Assembly: GCF_014489115.1 (NCBI RefSeq)
Contig: NZ_JACTAH010000001.1
Location: forward strand, 558,001 to 622,000
DNA: 64,000 nucleotides
Reading direction: 5' to 3'
From: Thauera sedimentorum
GTDB taxonomy: Bacteria; Pseudomonadota; Gammaproteobacteria; Burkholderiales; Rhodocyclaceae
Part shown: piece by piece, positions 17,912 to 26,423 of the stretch
How positions within the stretch are numbered: position 1 is the stretch's first letter
How the letters are laid out: every line of letters begins with the position of its first letter
Translations under genes and position numbers: made by a program
Notes under the pieces: model-generated
Told to the model about the DNA's origin: nothing
The model's database searches: none
The model's input: the letters and a program-made list of their open reading frames with translations, nothing else

Positions 17912-18576
17912 AGCGGTGCGTATCCCGAATCGGCATCACCATGCGCGAGGCGTCCGCCACGGACTATCACGAGCCGCGGGATGCTCTGGCGCGTGACTGG
18001 GGCACCTGGATGACCCGCAACCTGCCGGAGGTGGCCTGGCTACCGGTACCCAATCTGACCGAGGGGATCGTGCGCTTTGCGGAGCAATGGCAGCTCGACG
18101 GCCTCATACTGAGCGGCGGAGAGGACCCGGGAGGTGCGCCGGTCCGCGATCGCACCGAAGCCTGCCTGCTCGATGCGGCCGAAGCACGGGGTTGGCCCGT
18201 CCTTGGCGTATGCCGCGGCGCCCAACTGCTCTGGCAACGTGGCGGCGGCCAGCTCGTTCCGGTGCCAGGGCACGTCGATTGCCGCAGCGAGGTACGCTGG
18301 ACGGAGGGAGCGCGGACTGCACTCGATATGGCAGGGGTGGCCGAAGTTCGTTGCTACCATCGCTTCGGACTTGCCGGTAGCAGCGATGCGGGCGAACCGT
18401 GGGCCTACGCGAAGGATGGAACCCTGGAAGCCTTCGGTAACATGGCGCTAGGCCGGTTCGGACTTCTCTGGCATCCGGAGCGGGGCGCCGCGGGGTGCTC
18501 CGCCGGCGCTGTTCGCCGCTTCTTCGGCCTGTCCGACCGTCCGCTGATTCGCACCGACGAACCCCATTCCGATTGA
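17908..18576 (+). CDS. Class I glutamine-amidotransferase-like hydrolase, probable gamma-glutamyl-CDP-amidate hydrolase (Cj1417-like)
   Basis: A 222-residue protein starting at a GTG that overlaps the previous stop. The complete class I triad is present: Cys102 in LGVCRGAQLL, and His189 and Glu191 in LLWHPER, with the oxyanion glycines SGGEDPGG at 69-76. It resembles PuuD/peptidase C26 gamma-glutamyl hydrolases rather than a synthase-bound glutaminase. In C. jejuni, Cj1417 cleaves glutamate from CDP-L-glutamine to release cytidine diphosphoramidate. Position between the glutamine kinase and the cytidylyltransferase is as expected for that step. Alternative: another gamma-glutamyl hydrolase of the family. 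Confidence 0.82.
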   Translation: MKRCVSRIGITMREASATDYHEPRDALARDWGTWMTRNLPEVAWLPVPNLTEGIVRFAEQWQLDGLILSGGEDPGGAPVRDRTEACLLDAAEARGWPVLGVCRGAQLLWQRGGGQLVPVPGHVDCRSEVRWTEGARTALDMAGVAEVRCYHRFGLAGSSDAGEPWAYAKDGTLEAFGNMALGRFGLLWHPERGAAGCSAGAVRRFFGLSDRPLIRTDEPHSD

Positions 18577-18583
18577 TCCACTC

Positions 18584-19387
18584 ATGTCGCCAGACTTCAA
18601 GCGCTCTGCTCCGGATTCACCTTCGATCTCCCTGCCGGCCATCATCCTGGCCGCAGGGCGTGGCTCGCGCATGGGGGGGCTGACCGAAGCGCGCCCGAAG
18701 TGCCTTACGCCCTTGGCGGGCCGCCCGCTGCTCGATTGGCAGCTCGATGCGCTGGCCGCTGCGGGGGTAACGCGGATCACAGTCATCGGCGGTTACCGGG
18801 CGGATTGTCTGCGGCGTCCCGGGCTTGAAATTCGACTCAACGACCGTTGGGAAGAAACCAACATGGTTGGCAGCCTGCTCTGTGCGGACGACCTGCTCGC
18901 TGCCGAGCCATGCCTGGTCGCATACTCCGATATCGTCTATCGGGCCGCCCATGTACGCGAGCTCGCCGCAGCGCCGGGCGAGCTTGCGATTACCTACGAT
19001 GCTGAATGGAAGGAGCTATGGGAGCTGAGGTTCGCATCTCCGCTGGACGATGCGGAAACGTTCGAGACGAGGTCCGGGCGCCTGGTCGAAATTGGCGGGC
19101 GTGCTCATTCCATGGCGGAGATCAAGGGACAGTACATGGGCCTGCTGCGTTTCACGCCGACAGCCTGGGCGTGTGTGCGCGCGCTCGTCGATCGGCTCAC
19201 CCCGATCGAGCGGGATCGCATCGACATGACGACCTTGCTGCGTCGCCTGTTGTCGCTTGGCGAACCGATCGATTGCGTGCCGGTTTCCGGCGGTTGGTGC
19301 GAAGTGGACTCGCCGTCGGATCTGGCCGCCTATGAAGCCCGGCTTGCGTCCGGCGTTCCATGGCTGCACGATTGGCGGCAGAAATGA
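18584..19387 (+). CDS. Nucleotidyltransferase, probable CTP:phosphoglutamine cytidylyltransferase (Cj1416-like)
   Basis: A 267-residue protein of the MobA/LicC-like NTP-transferase fold. It shows the N-terminal signature LAAGRGSRM...RPKCLTPL (residues 22-43), a metal-binding Asp116 in YSDIVYR, and a second acidic site Asp242 in CEVDSPSDL. Phosphocholine cytidylyltransferases (LicC) are close relatives in fold, but no choline genes are visible. The gene follows the amidotransferase by 7 bp and overlaps the ketoisomerase start (ATGA). In the C. jejuni pathway, Cj1416 converts phosphoglutamine plus CTP to CDP-L-glutamine. The neighbours make that the best call. Confidence 0.82.
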   Translation: MSPDFKRSAPDSPSISLPAIILAAGRGSRMGGLTEARPKCLTPLAGRPLLDWQLDALAAAGVTRITVIGGYRADCLRRPGLEIRLNDRWEETNMVGSLLCADDLLAAEPCLVAYSDIVYRAAHVRELAAAPGELAITYDAEWKELWELRFASPLDDAETFETRSGRLVEIGGRAHSMAEIKGQYMGLLRFTPTAWACVRALVDRLTPIERDRIDMTTLLRRLLSLGEPIDCVPVSGGWCEVDSPSDLAAYEARLASGVPWLHDWRQK

Positions 19388-19845
19388 TTGATCACGACCG
19401 GACGGAGAGAACCGTGGGGCTGGAGAACGTGCGTTATGTCGAACTGCCGATCATTCACGACCGGCGGGGCAATCTGACCTTCATCGAGGGCAACAAGCAT
19501 GTGCCGTTCGATATCCGGCGGGTCTATTACCTCTATGATGTGCCGGGCGGCGCGCATCGCGGCGGTCATGCGCACCGGCAACTCGAGCAGTTGATCGTCG
19601 CCATGTCGGGCAGCTTCGACGTGGTGCTCGACGACGGGCAGCGCAGTCGGCGCTTCCACATGAACCGGTCCTTCTACGGTCTTTACGTGCCGCGGATGAT
19701 CTGGCGCGAGATCGACAACTTCTCGTCGGGTTCGGTGTGCATGGTGCTGGCCTCGGAGCACTACGACGAGGCCGACTACTACCGCGATTATCAGGAGTTC
19801 CGCGTCGGGCTCGGCCTCCCCGCCGTACCGGAGGACGAAGCCTAG
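19384..19845 (+). CDS. qdtA: FdtA/QdtA-family dTDP-6-deoxy-4-keto-hexose 3,4-ketoisomerase
   Basis: A 153-residue cupin of the FdtA family (PF05523). The catalytic histidine motif AHRGGHAH lies at 57-64, preceded by a conserved N-terminus (ELPIIHDRRGNLTFIEG) and followed by YVPRMIWREI. It shifts the keto group of dTDP-4-keto-6-deoxyglucose from C4 to C3, giving the substrate for the aminotransferase encoded at 8097-9227. The start overlaps the preceding stop (ATGA). Whether the product is gluco (QdtA) or galacto (FdtA) configured cannot be decided by eye. The stop codon lies inside a CTAG shared with the convergent diguanylate cyclase gene, leaving no intergenic space for a terminator. Confidence 0.88.
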   Translation: MIDHDRTERTVGLENVRYVELPIIHDRRGNLTFIEGNKHVPFDIRRVYYLYDVPGGAHRGGHAHRQLEQLIVAMSGSFDVVLDDGQRSRRFHMNRSFYGLYVPRMIWREIDNFSSGSVCMVLASEHYDEADYYRDYQEFRVGLGLPAVPEDEA

Positions 19846-21644
19846 GCGCCCGGAGCCTCCGCGCGCTCCACCCGGTTCTTCCCGCTCTGCTTGGCCCGGT
19901 ACATCGCCGCATCGGCGCGCGCGACGACCGTGTCCAGCGATTCTCCCGGCACCCAGCCGGTTACCCCGGCGCTGAAGGTGATGAACACCTTCTGGTTGTC
20001 GGCCAGGAAGAAGGTGGTGGTCAGGGCGCGCTGCAGCCGGGTCAGCGCGGAGGCCGCTTCGGCCAGTTCCGTATCGGGGTAGAGCAGGATGAATTCCTCG
20101 CCGCCGTAGCGCGCCACGCTGTCCTGCGGGCGCAGGTTCTCGCGGACCACGCGGGCGAGGTGCACCAGTGCGTCGTCGCCGCTGCGATGGCCGTAGGTGT
20201 CGTTGAGCTTCTTGAAGTTGTCCAGGTCGAGCAGGGCCACGCACAGGGCGCTGTGTCGGCGGGCGGCACGGCCGGCCTCCTTGTCGAACATCTCTTCCAG
20301 GCCGCGGCGGTTCAGCGCGCCGGTCAGCGGGTCGTGGCTGACCAGCCGGCTGGCTTCGTCGAGTTCGGCCTGCAGCGCGGCGATGCGCGCTTCGGCCTGT
20401 TGCACGCGCTGCTGTGCGGCGAGCAGGTCGTCGCGCGAGCTGGCCGCGCGCTGCTGGATGTTGCGGGTTTCGCGCATCACCTCGTCCAGCACGTGGCCGA
20501 TCTGGGTGATGTCGCGCGCGGCGGCGATCTTCTGGGCACACTGGCCGATGGTGTCGTGGTAGCTGCCGGTGCTCTCGGCGAACAGCGCGAGCTGGTCGAC
20601 GAAGCCGGCGATCATCGTCTTGATGGCCTGCTGCGCTTCGGACAGGTTGTGCTTGAGCTGGCTCTGCTTGTAGATCACTTCCTTTAGCCGGCGCTCGGCG
20701 TCGTCGATGGCGCGCACGTTGGCGGGTTTGTCGACCACCTGGCGCAGCAGTTCGACCTGCCCGTGCAACCACTGGTCGTCCAGCACCAGCTCGTCGATGT
20801 TGGCGAGCAGCAGGCGCAGCAGGTTGAGCAGTCCGCTGCGCACCTCGGCGGCATCGCCCGCGGCCATCTCCAGCTTGAGCGCGAAGCGGCGCAGCAGTTC
20901 ACCGAACTGGCGCAGCTGGTCGATGCTGGCGGCGGCGTCGATGCGGGCGGACAGGGCGGCCGCCTCCCGCAGCAGTTCCGGCTGTTCGGCGAGCGAGGCG
21001 GGCACGACTTCCTTGAGCGTGCGGGAGAGCAGGCCGCGCAGGGTATCGACCAGTTCGCCGGCTTCGCCGGCGGCCAGCATGCGCGGGGCCGATGCCGCGG
21101 CCGGTGTGCTGTCGGCTGCGGCGGTCGTGGCGAGCGCGTCGCCGCCTGCGTCAGGTGGCGGGCTCTCGGAAGGAATCTGGCTCCACGAGCGGACCAGGCC
21201 CTGCAGGCGGGCGTAGAGGGTATTGGGGTCGGCGGCGGTGAGCACGCGCTCCAGCGATTCGCGCTTGCGGGCGGTGGTCCAGCCCGCGTGGCGCGCTTCC
21301 CACTGGCGCAGCAACTGGGTGATCAGTTCGTTCCAGGCCGGCTGGGCCTCCTGCGCCAGGCCCGCGAGGTACTGCGCCAGCGCCTCGCGCGCCGCGCCGT
21401 CGTCCTGCGCCGCCACGGCCTGGTCGAAGGCGCGTGCAAGCCGTTGCCGCTCTGCGCTGTCGCGCGGCAGCTGGCGCGCCAACATGCGCAGGAATTTCTC
21501 CGGCAGCGGCTCGTCTTCGGCGGCGTTGCCGGCGATCTCGTTGTACAGCGTGCGGTAGTGGTCGGGCGTGGGCGGCACGCGGCGCATGGCCAGTTGGCGC
21601 AATGCTTCGCGGGCGATCTCGGATGGGTTGCCGGGAGAATTCAT
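19842..21644 (-). CDS. GGDEF diguanylate cyclase (second of a tandem pair)
   Basis: A 600-residue cytosolic protein. A long helical N-terminal region (beginning PSEIAREALRQLA) leads through a coiled-coil-like stretch to a GGDEF domain in the last 170 residues: HDPLTGALNRRG, DLDNFKKLNDTYGH and an active-site RYGGEEF. An inhibitory RxxD I-site (RPQD) lies five residues before GGEEF, so product inhibition by c-di-GMP is likely. No membrane span or known sensor domain is visible. It lies 16 bp after a paralogue with the same architecture, so both are probably co-transcribed. It should synthesise c-di-GMP; the input signal is unknown. Confidence 0.88.
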   Translation of the reverse strand: MNSPGNPSEIAREALRQLAMRRVPPTPDHYRTLYNEIAGNAAEDEPLPEKFLRMLARQLPRDSAERQRLARAFDQAVAAQDDGAAREALAQYLAGLAQEAQPAWNELITQLLRQWEARHAGWTTARKRESLERVLTAADPNTLYARLQGLVRSWSQIPSESPPPDAGGDALATTAAADSTPAAASAPRMLAAGEAGELVDTLRGLLSRTLKEVVPASLAEQPELLREAAALSARIDAAASIDQLRQFGELLRRFALKLEMAAGDAAEVRSGLLNLLRLLLANIDELVLDDQWLHGQVELLRQVVDKPANVRAIDDAERRLKEVIYKQSQLKHNLSEAQQAIKTMIAGFVDQLALFAESTGSYHDTIGQCAQKIAAARDITQIGHVLDEVMRETRNIQQRAASSRDDLLAAQQRVQQAEARIAALQAELDEASRLVSHDPLTGALNRRGLEEMFDKEAGRAARRHSALCVALLDLDNFKKLNDTYGHRSGDDALVHLARVVRENLRPQDSVARYGGEEFILLYPDTELAEAASALTRLQRALTTTFFLADNQKVFITFSAGVTGWVPGESLDTVVARADAAMYRAKQSGKNRVERAEAPGA

Positions 21645-21660
21645 GTGTTGCGAAGCAGGT

Positions 21661-23139
21661 TCAGCCGGCAGTCAGCACGCGGTTCTTGCCCGCCCGCTTG
21701 GCGGCGTACATCGCGCGGTCGGCGCGCTCGATGGCGATGTGGGCGGGTTCCTCGGGGTCGAGCAGCGAGACGCCGGCGCTGAAGGTGATCAGCAGGCGGT
21801 TGTTGTCCGCCATGAAGATGCGCCGGGTCAGCTCGCGCTGCAGGCGGGTGAGGATGGCCGAGGCCTCCTCGATGTCGGCTTCCGGCAGCAGGATGAGGAA
21901 CTCCTCGCCGCCGTAGCGGCACACCGAATCCTGCGGGCGCAGCGATTCGCGCACCACGGTGGACAGATGCTTCAGCGCCTCGTCGCCGGTCTTGTGGCCG
22001 TAGGTGTCGTTGAGCTGCTTGAAGTTGTCCACGTCGAGCAGGCCCACGCACAGCAGGGTGCCGCGCCGCCGCGCCATGGCGATCTCGCGCTCCAGCGCCT
22101 CGTCCAGGCCCTTGCGGTTGAGCGTGCCGGTGAGCGGGTCGTGGCGCACCAGCTCGCTTGCTTCGTCCAGTTCGCGCTGCAGGCGCAGGATGTGCTGGTT
22201 GGCGCTGTCCACTTCGGCGCGCAGCGCGGCGATCTCCTCGGTGGAGCGCTCGGCGGCGGTCTGGGCGTTGCGGGTCTCGGTGAGGATCTCGCCGATCACG
22301 TCGGACAGCTCGCCGATGTCGGTGGCTGCGGAGATGCGTTCGGCGCCGCCTTCGAGCACCTTGGCGTAGTCACCGGTGACGTTGCCGAAGCTCGCCAGGC
22401 GGTCGACGAAGCCGGCCAGCATGGACTTGAGGCGCTCCTGCGCGTCGGAGAGCTGGCGCTTCAGGTGGCTCTGCTTGTCGATCACGTCGAGCAGGCGGCG
22501 CTGCACCTCGTCGAGCACGCGGATGTCGAGCGGGCCGGCAAAGGCCTCCGACAGCACGCTCAGCTGGCCGTGCAGCCAGCGGTCGTCGAGCACCAGTTCG
22601 CTGATGTTCTGCAGGATCAGGCGCAGCAGGGCGAGCAGCGATTCGCGCACTGCGTGCTGGTCTTCGCCCGCCCACTCCAGCTTGCGGATGAAGGCGTCCA
22701 AGCGCTGGGCGATGACCTCGAGTTCGTCGGCCGTCGCCGATTCCACCGCCAGGGCCAGCGCACGCGCTTCGGCAGACAGTTCCGGCACGTCGGTCAGCAG
22801 GGCGCTGACCGCCGGATGCAGCAGGCGGGACATCAGTTGCTCGCTCTCGGCGCGTTCGGCCGCGGCCAGCGCGAGGATGGCGCGGCGCATCATCGGCCAG
22901 CTGCCGCTGTTGGTGGCGTGTTCGAACTGCTGGGCGAGCTTGAGCGCTTCCGGGGTGTTGCGCGGCAGGGCCTTGGCGATGGCGCGCAAGGCGGTGCTCG
23001 GGAAGTGGTCTTCTTCCTTGCTGCCGGCGATCTGGTGGTAGGTGCTGCGGTAGTGGTCGGGGGTGGGCGCCAGGCGCTGCGCGGCCAGGCGGCGCAGGGT
23101 TTCCCGGGCGATCTCGGAAGGCGAGGTGAATTCCGGCAT
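21661..23139 (-). CDS. GGDEF diguanylate cyclase (first of a tandem pair)
   Basis: A 492-residue paralogue of the following gene. It shares the N-terminal PSEIARETLRRLA...PTPDHYR segment, the helical middle region and a C-terminal GGDEF domain (HDPLTGTLNRKG, DVDNFKQLNDTYGH, RYGGEEF). The I-site RPQD is present. It is about 100 residues shorter than its neighbour, mainly in the N-terminal half. It should make c-di-GMP in the cytosol. The promoter is expected in the 23140-23215 gap. The shared N-terminal region may be a dimerisation or signal-input module not described by a named domain I can recognise. Confidence 0.88.
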   Translation of the reverse strand: MPEFTSPSEIARETLRRLAAQRLAPTPDHYRSTYHQIAGSKEEDHFPSTALRAIAKALPRNTPEALKLAQQFEHATNSGSWPMMRRAILALAAAERAESEQLMSRLLHPAVSALLTDVPELSAEARALALAVESATADELEVIAQRLDAFIRKLEWAGEDQHAVRESLLALLRLILQNISELVLDDRWLHGQLSVLSEAFAGPLDIRVLDEVQRRLLDVIDKQSHLKRQLSDAQERLKSMLAGFVDRLASFGNVTGDYAKVLEGGAERISAATDIGELSDVIGEILTETRNAQTAAERSTEEIAALRAEVDSANQHILRLQRELDEASELVRHDPLTGTLNRKGLDEALEREIAMARRRGTLLCVGLLDVDNFKQLNDTYGHKTGDEALKHLSTVVRESLRPQDSVCRYGGEEFLILLPEADIEEASAILTRLQRELTRRIFMADNNRLLITFSAGVSLLDPEEPAHIAIERADRAMYAAKRAGKNRVLTAG

Positions 23140-23215
23140 GTTCCTCGACGACTACATGGCTACGAATGTGATGACTTTACCACCGCGAATGTCGTGTGGG
23201 TGGGCTTATGGGCGT

Positions 23216-23863
23216 TCATTCCACCAGTCCGTGGCGTATGCCGTAGTGCGTAAGCTCCGCGTTGTTGCGCATGTTCATCTTCTCCAGCAGACGGGCGCGG
23301 TACACGCTGACCGTCTTGACGCTGATGTTGAGCGCCTCAGCGATCTGCGCCGGCGTGCGGCCGCCGGCGATCAGCCGCAGGGTCTGGAACTCGCGGTCGG
23401 AGAGCTTCTCGTGCAGCGGGCGGTCGCCGTCTTCCATGACTGCGTTGGCCAGCGCCTCGGCCACCGCCTGGCTGACGTACTTCTTGCCGCTGGCCACCTG
23501 GCGGATGGCGGTCACCAGCTGTTCGGGCGCGCTCTGCTTGGACAGGTAGCCCGCGGCGCCGGCACGCAGCGCGCGCACCGCGTACTGGTCCTCGGGGTAG
23601 ATGCTGAGGATCAGCACCGGCAGGCGGGGCAGTTCCTTGCGGATCATCTTCAGCGCGTCGATGCCGTTGCGGTCGGGCATGGACACGTCCATCAGCACCA
23701 CGTCCCAGGGTTGGTCGCGCACCATCTGCAGGGCCTGCACGCCGTTCTCGGCCTCGCCGGCCACCTCCATGTCGTCGGTCTCCGACAGGATCTGCCGCAG
23801 GCCCTGGCGCACGATGGCGTGGTCGTCGGCGATCAATACGCGCAGTCTCGAACCGGCCTGCAT
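23216..23863 (-). CDS. NarL/FixJ-family response regulator
   Basis: A 215-residue protein. The receiver domain (residues 7-125) has the acidic pocket (ADDH), phospho-acceptor Asp59 in VVLMDVSMP and a conserved Lys in YLSKQS. A LuxR-type helix-turn-helix (about 150-210) shows LSDREFQTLRLI, TPAQIAEALNISVKTVSVYRARLLEKM. It is encoded immediately after its presumed kinase: the kinase stop and regulator start share a base (TGATG). It should bind DNA as a phosphorylated dimer. Targets are not evident; the adjacent diguanylate cyclase genes are downstream on the same strand and could be co-regulated. Confidence 0.92.
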   Translation of the reverse strand: MQAGSRLRVLIADDHAIVRQGLRQILSETDDMEVAGEAENGVQALQMVRDQPWDVVLMDVSMPDRNGIDALKMIRKELPRLPVLILSIYPEDQYAVRALRAGAAGYLSKQSAPEQLVTAIRQVASGKKYVSQAVAEALANAVMEDGDRPLHEKLSDREFQTLRLIAGGRTPAQIAEALNISVKTVSVYRARLLEKMNMRNNAELTHYGIRHGLVE

Positions 23864-24603
23864 CAGCGTCGTTCTCCATAAGGTGAGGCATCGGCCGCCG
23901 TGCCGTCGGCGGGTAGGGGGACGGCGATCAGCAGGCGGGTGCCGCTGGGTTCGTGGGCGTGCAGCTCAAGGCGCCCGCCCAGGCCTTCGAGCCGTTCGCG
24001 CATGCCGCGCAGGCCGAAGGAGCGCGGCTTGTCCACATCCGCCGGCGTCATGCCCTGGCCGTTGTCGGCCACCTCCAGCAGGACCTCGTCGCCCTCCTGG
24101 GTAAGGCGCACGTCCACCCGGCTGGCGCGCGCGTGCTTGCACACGTTGGTGAGCGCTTCCTGGAAGATGCGGAACAGGGCCACGGCGGTGTGCTGCGGCA
24201 GCTGGATGTCGTGGTCGGCGCAGGCGATGCGGCAGGGCATGCCGGTACGCTGGGTGAAGTCCTCGGCCTGGCATTCGATGGCGGCGCCGAGGCCGAAGTC
24301 CTTGAGGATGCCGGGGCGCAGTTCGCGGGTCACCCGGCTGACGGTGGCGATGGCGTCGTCGAGCAGCTTCTCGATGCCGCGCACGCGCTTGCGCAGCGGC
24401 TCGGCGTCGGCGTCGAGCTTGGCGGCCAGCAGCGCGGTCTCGATCTTGATCGCCACCAGATGGCCGCCGAGCACGTCGTGGATGTCGCGCGCGATGCGCT
24501 CGCGCTCTTCCTCGCGCGCCGCTTCCAGATGATTGGACAGGGCGGCCAGTTGCGCGCGCACACTGGGGTTGCGGTCATCGCCGGGCAGCGTTCGGGGGTT
24601 CAT
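23863..24603 (-). CDS. Cytosolic HisKA_3 histidine kinase (NarX/DegS type)
   Basis: A 246-residue kinase. The phospho-acceptor is His42 in ARDIHDVLGG, in a HisKA_3 dimerisation helix pair, followed by a HATPase domain (N-box region LTNVCKHARASRV, G-boxes DNGQGM and GLRGMRERLEGLGG). It has no membrane span and no sensor domain, so it probably receives its signal from a partner protein or through its short N-terminus. Translational coupling to the response regulator (TGATG) makes them a cognate pair. Confidence 0.92.
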   Translation of the reverse strand: MNPRTLPGDDRNPSVRAQLAALSNHLEAAREEERERIARDIHDVLGGHLVAIKIETALLAAKLDADAEPLRKRVRGIEKLLDDAIATVSRVTRELRPGILKDFGLGAAIECQAEDFTQRTGMPCRIACADHDIQLPQHTAVALFRIFQEALTNVCKHARASRVDVRLTQEGDEVLLEVADNGQGMTPADVDKPRSFGLRGMRERLEGLGGRLELHAHEPSGTRLLIAVPLPADGTAADASPYGERR

Positions 24604-24681
24604 GCTGGGGGCGCCGTGGCAGGCATTGGGACGACGCGCATGATAGCAGGCGCTGAGCGGCGACGGCCCGCCCGCCGCCGC

Positions 24682-26271
24682 TCAGCGGGTGAGCTGGAAC
24701 TCCGCCACCAGCGCCTTGAGCTGCGCGGTCATGGCCTGCAGCGCCTCGGTCTGCGCGGAGGCATCGCGGGCGGTGCGGCTGTTCTGTTCGCTCAGCGCGG
24801 CGATGCGTTCGACGTTGCCGGCCACCTCGTTGCTGGCCTGGGCCTGCTGGCTGGCCGCCGCGGCGATCTGCTCGGCACGTTCGGCCACATCCTCGCTGGC
24901 CGCGGTGATGCCGTCCAGACCGCCGACGCTGTCGCGCATCATCGCCACGCCGTTCTCCACTTCGCCCACCGCAGCCCCCATGACGCTGACCGCGCGCTGC
25001 GTGATGGCCTGGATCTCCTCGACCATGCCGGTGATGTCGCCGGTGCTGTTGCTGGTGCGTTCGGCCAGCTTGCGCACCTCGTCGGCCACCACCGCGAAGC
25101 CGCGGCCCTGCTCGCCCGCGCGCGCCGCCTCGATGGCGGCGTTGAGCGCCAGCAGGTTGGTCTGGTCGGCAATCTCGCGGATGCTGCGGGTGATGTCGCC
25201 GATGCGCCCGATGGCTGCGTCCAGCTCGTTGATGGTTGCGCTCGAGCGCTGCACCGTGTCGATGACGCCGGCGGTGGCCTGGATGCTGCGCTCGATGCCG
25301 CGGTTGCTGGTGGACACGCGCTCGCGCGCGCCCGCGGCCGAGCGGGCGGTGTCGGCGGCGTGATCGGCCACCTCGCGCACCGACTGGCTGAACTGCTCGG
25401 TGGCGGCGGCTACCGCCTGCAGGTTCTCCAGCTGGGAGGAAGACTGTTCCGCCACGTCGCGCACGTCGCCGCGCAGGGCGCCGGTGTTGCGTTCGATCTG
25501 GCGCGCCGCGGCGTTGATGCGGTCCATCATCTCCTTGATGCGCGTCTGGGTCACCGCCAGGCGGGCGAGCATGCCGCCGATCTCGTCGCGGCCGTCCAGC
25601 GGGATGGCGTCGGTCATGATGCCTTCGGCCATGCGGTCGAAGTAGCGGTTGGCGCGGTCCAGGCCGGCGGTCAACCGGCGCAGCACCAGCGCGGCGGGCA
25701 GCGCGGCCAGCAGCAGTCCGCCGGCGACGCCGCCCAGCACCGCGCCGGTGCCGGTGTCGCCCAGGTAGGCGGCGGCCAGGGCGCACAGCGCCGCGGGCAG
25801 GCCGAGGCCGGCCGTAAGCGCGGGCCAGCTGCGCAGGCTGCGGCGGCGGCCGGGCAGGGAGCCGCCTGCGCGCAGGCGGGCATAGAGCGCTTCGGCGGCG
25901 GCGATCGCCGCGCGCTCCGGCTTGGTGCGTACCGACATGTAGCCGGTGGTGCGCCCTTCATGGGTGATCGGCACCACGGTGGCGTCCACCCAGTAGTAGT
26001 CGCCGCTCTTGCAGCGGTTCTTCACCAGGCCGCGCCAGGGGCGGCCGGACTTGACCGTGCGCCACAGATCCTCGAAGGCCTGCGGCGGCATGTCCGGGTG
26101 GCGGACGATGTTGTGGCTGGCGCCGATCAGTTCCTCGCGCGGGAACCCGGCGATCTGCACGAAGGCGTCGTTGGCCTCGGTGATGAGGCCCTTCAGGTCG
26201 GTGCGCGACACTAGGTAGGTGTCGGGCGGGAACGGCACCTCGTTGGCGGTGACCGGCTGGTTGTTCTTCAT
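24682..26271 (-). CDS. Aer-like methyl-accepting chemotaxis protein with N-terminal PAS domain
   Basis: A 529-residue protein starting at the ATG at 26271 (a longer in-frame start at 26319 lacks conserved content). The N-terminal PAS domain (about 12-115) is of the Aer type ([47 protein letters not shown]). Two hydrophobic stretches near residues 145-195 anchor it in the inner membrane. The C-terminal signalling domain has the universal hairpin core [19 protein letters not shown]. Aer homologues bind FAD and report redox or oxygen conditions to CheA. Flavin binding is known for the family, not shown here. No che genes lie nearby. Confidence 0.9.
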   Translation of the reverse strand: MKNNQPVTANEVPFPPDTYLVSRTDLKGLITEANDAFVQIAGFPREELIGASHNIVRHPDMPPQAFEDLWRTVKSGRPWRGLVKNRCKSGDYYWVDATVVPITHEGRTTGYMSVRTKPERAAIAAAEALYARLRAGGSLPGRRRSLRSWPALTAGLGLPAALCALAAAYLGDTGTGAVLGGVAGGLLLAALPAALVLRRLTAGLDRANRYFDRMAEGIMTDAIPLDGRDEIGGMLARLAVTQTRIKEMMDRINAAARQIERNTGALRGDVRDVAEQSSSQLENLQAVAAATEQFSQSVREVADHAADTARSAAGARERVSTSNRGIERSIQATAGVIDTVQRSSATINELDAAIGRIGDITRSIREIADQTNLLALNAAIEAARAGEQGRGFAVVADEVRKLAERTSNSTGDITGMVEEIQAITQRAVSVMGAAVGEVENGVAMMRDSVGGLDGITAASEDVAERAEQIAAAASQQAQASNEVAGNVERIAALSEQNSRTARDASAQTEALQAMTAQLKALVAEFQLTR

Positions 26272-26423
26272 CTGGCGTCCTCGCTGTGGGCCTGCTGACA
26301 AAGCGGCCCCTGGCAACAAGCAATATCCATGCGCATCGTTACGGGCGTGTGAGCGTCGAGAGGGCCTGCTCCTGCAGGCAGCCCTCGTACGCGAGCCGTA
26401 TGCGCGAAGCGTATGAGCTTGGA

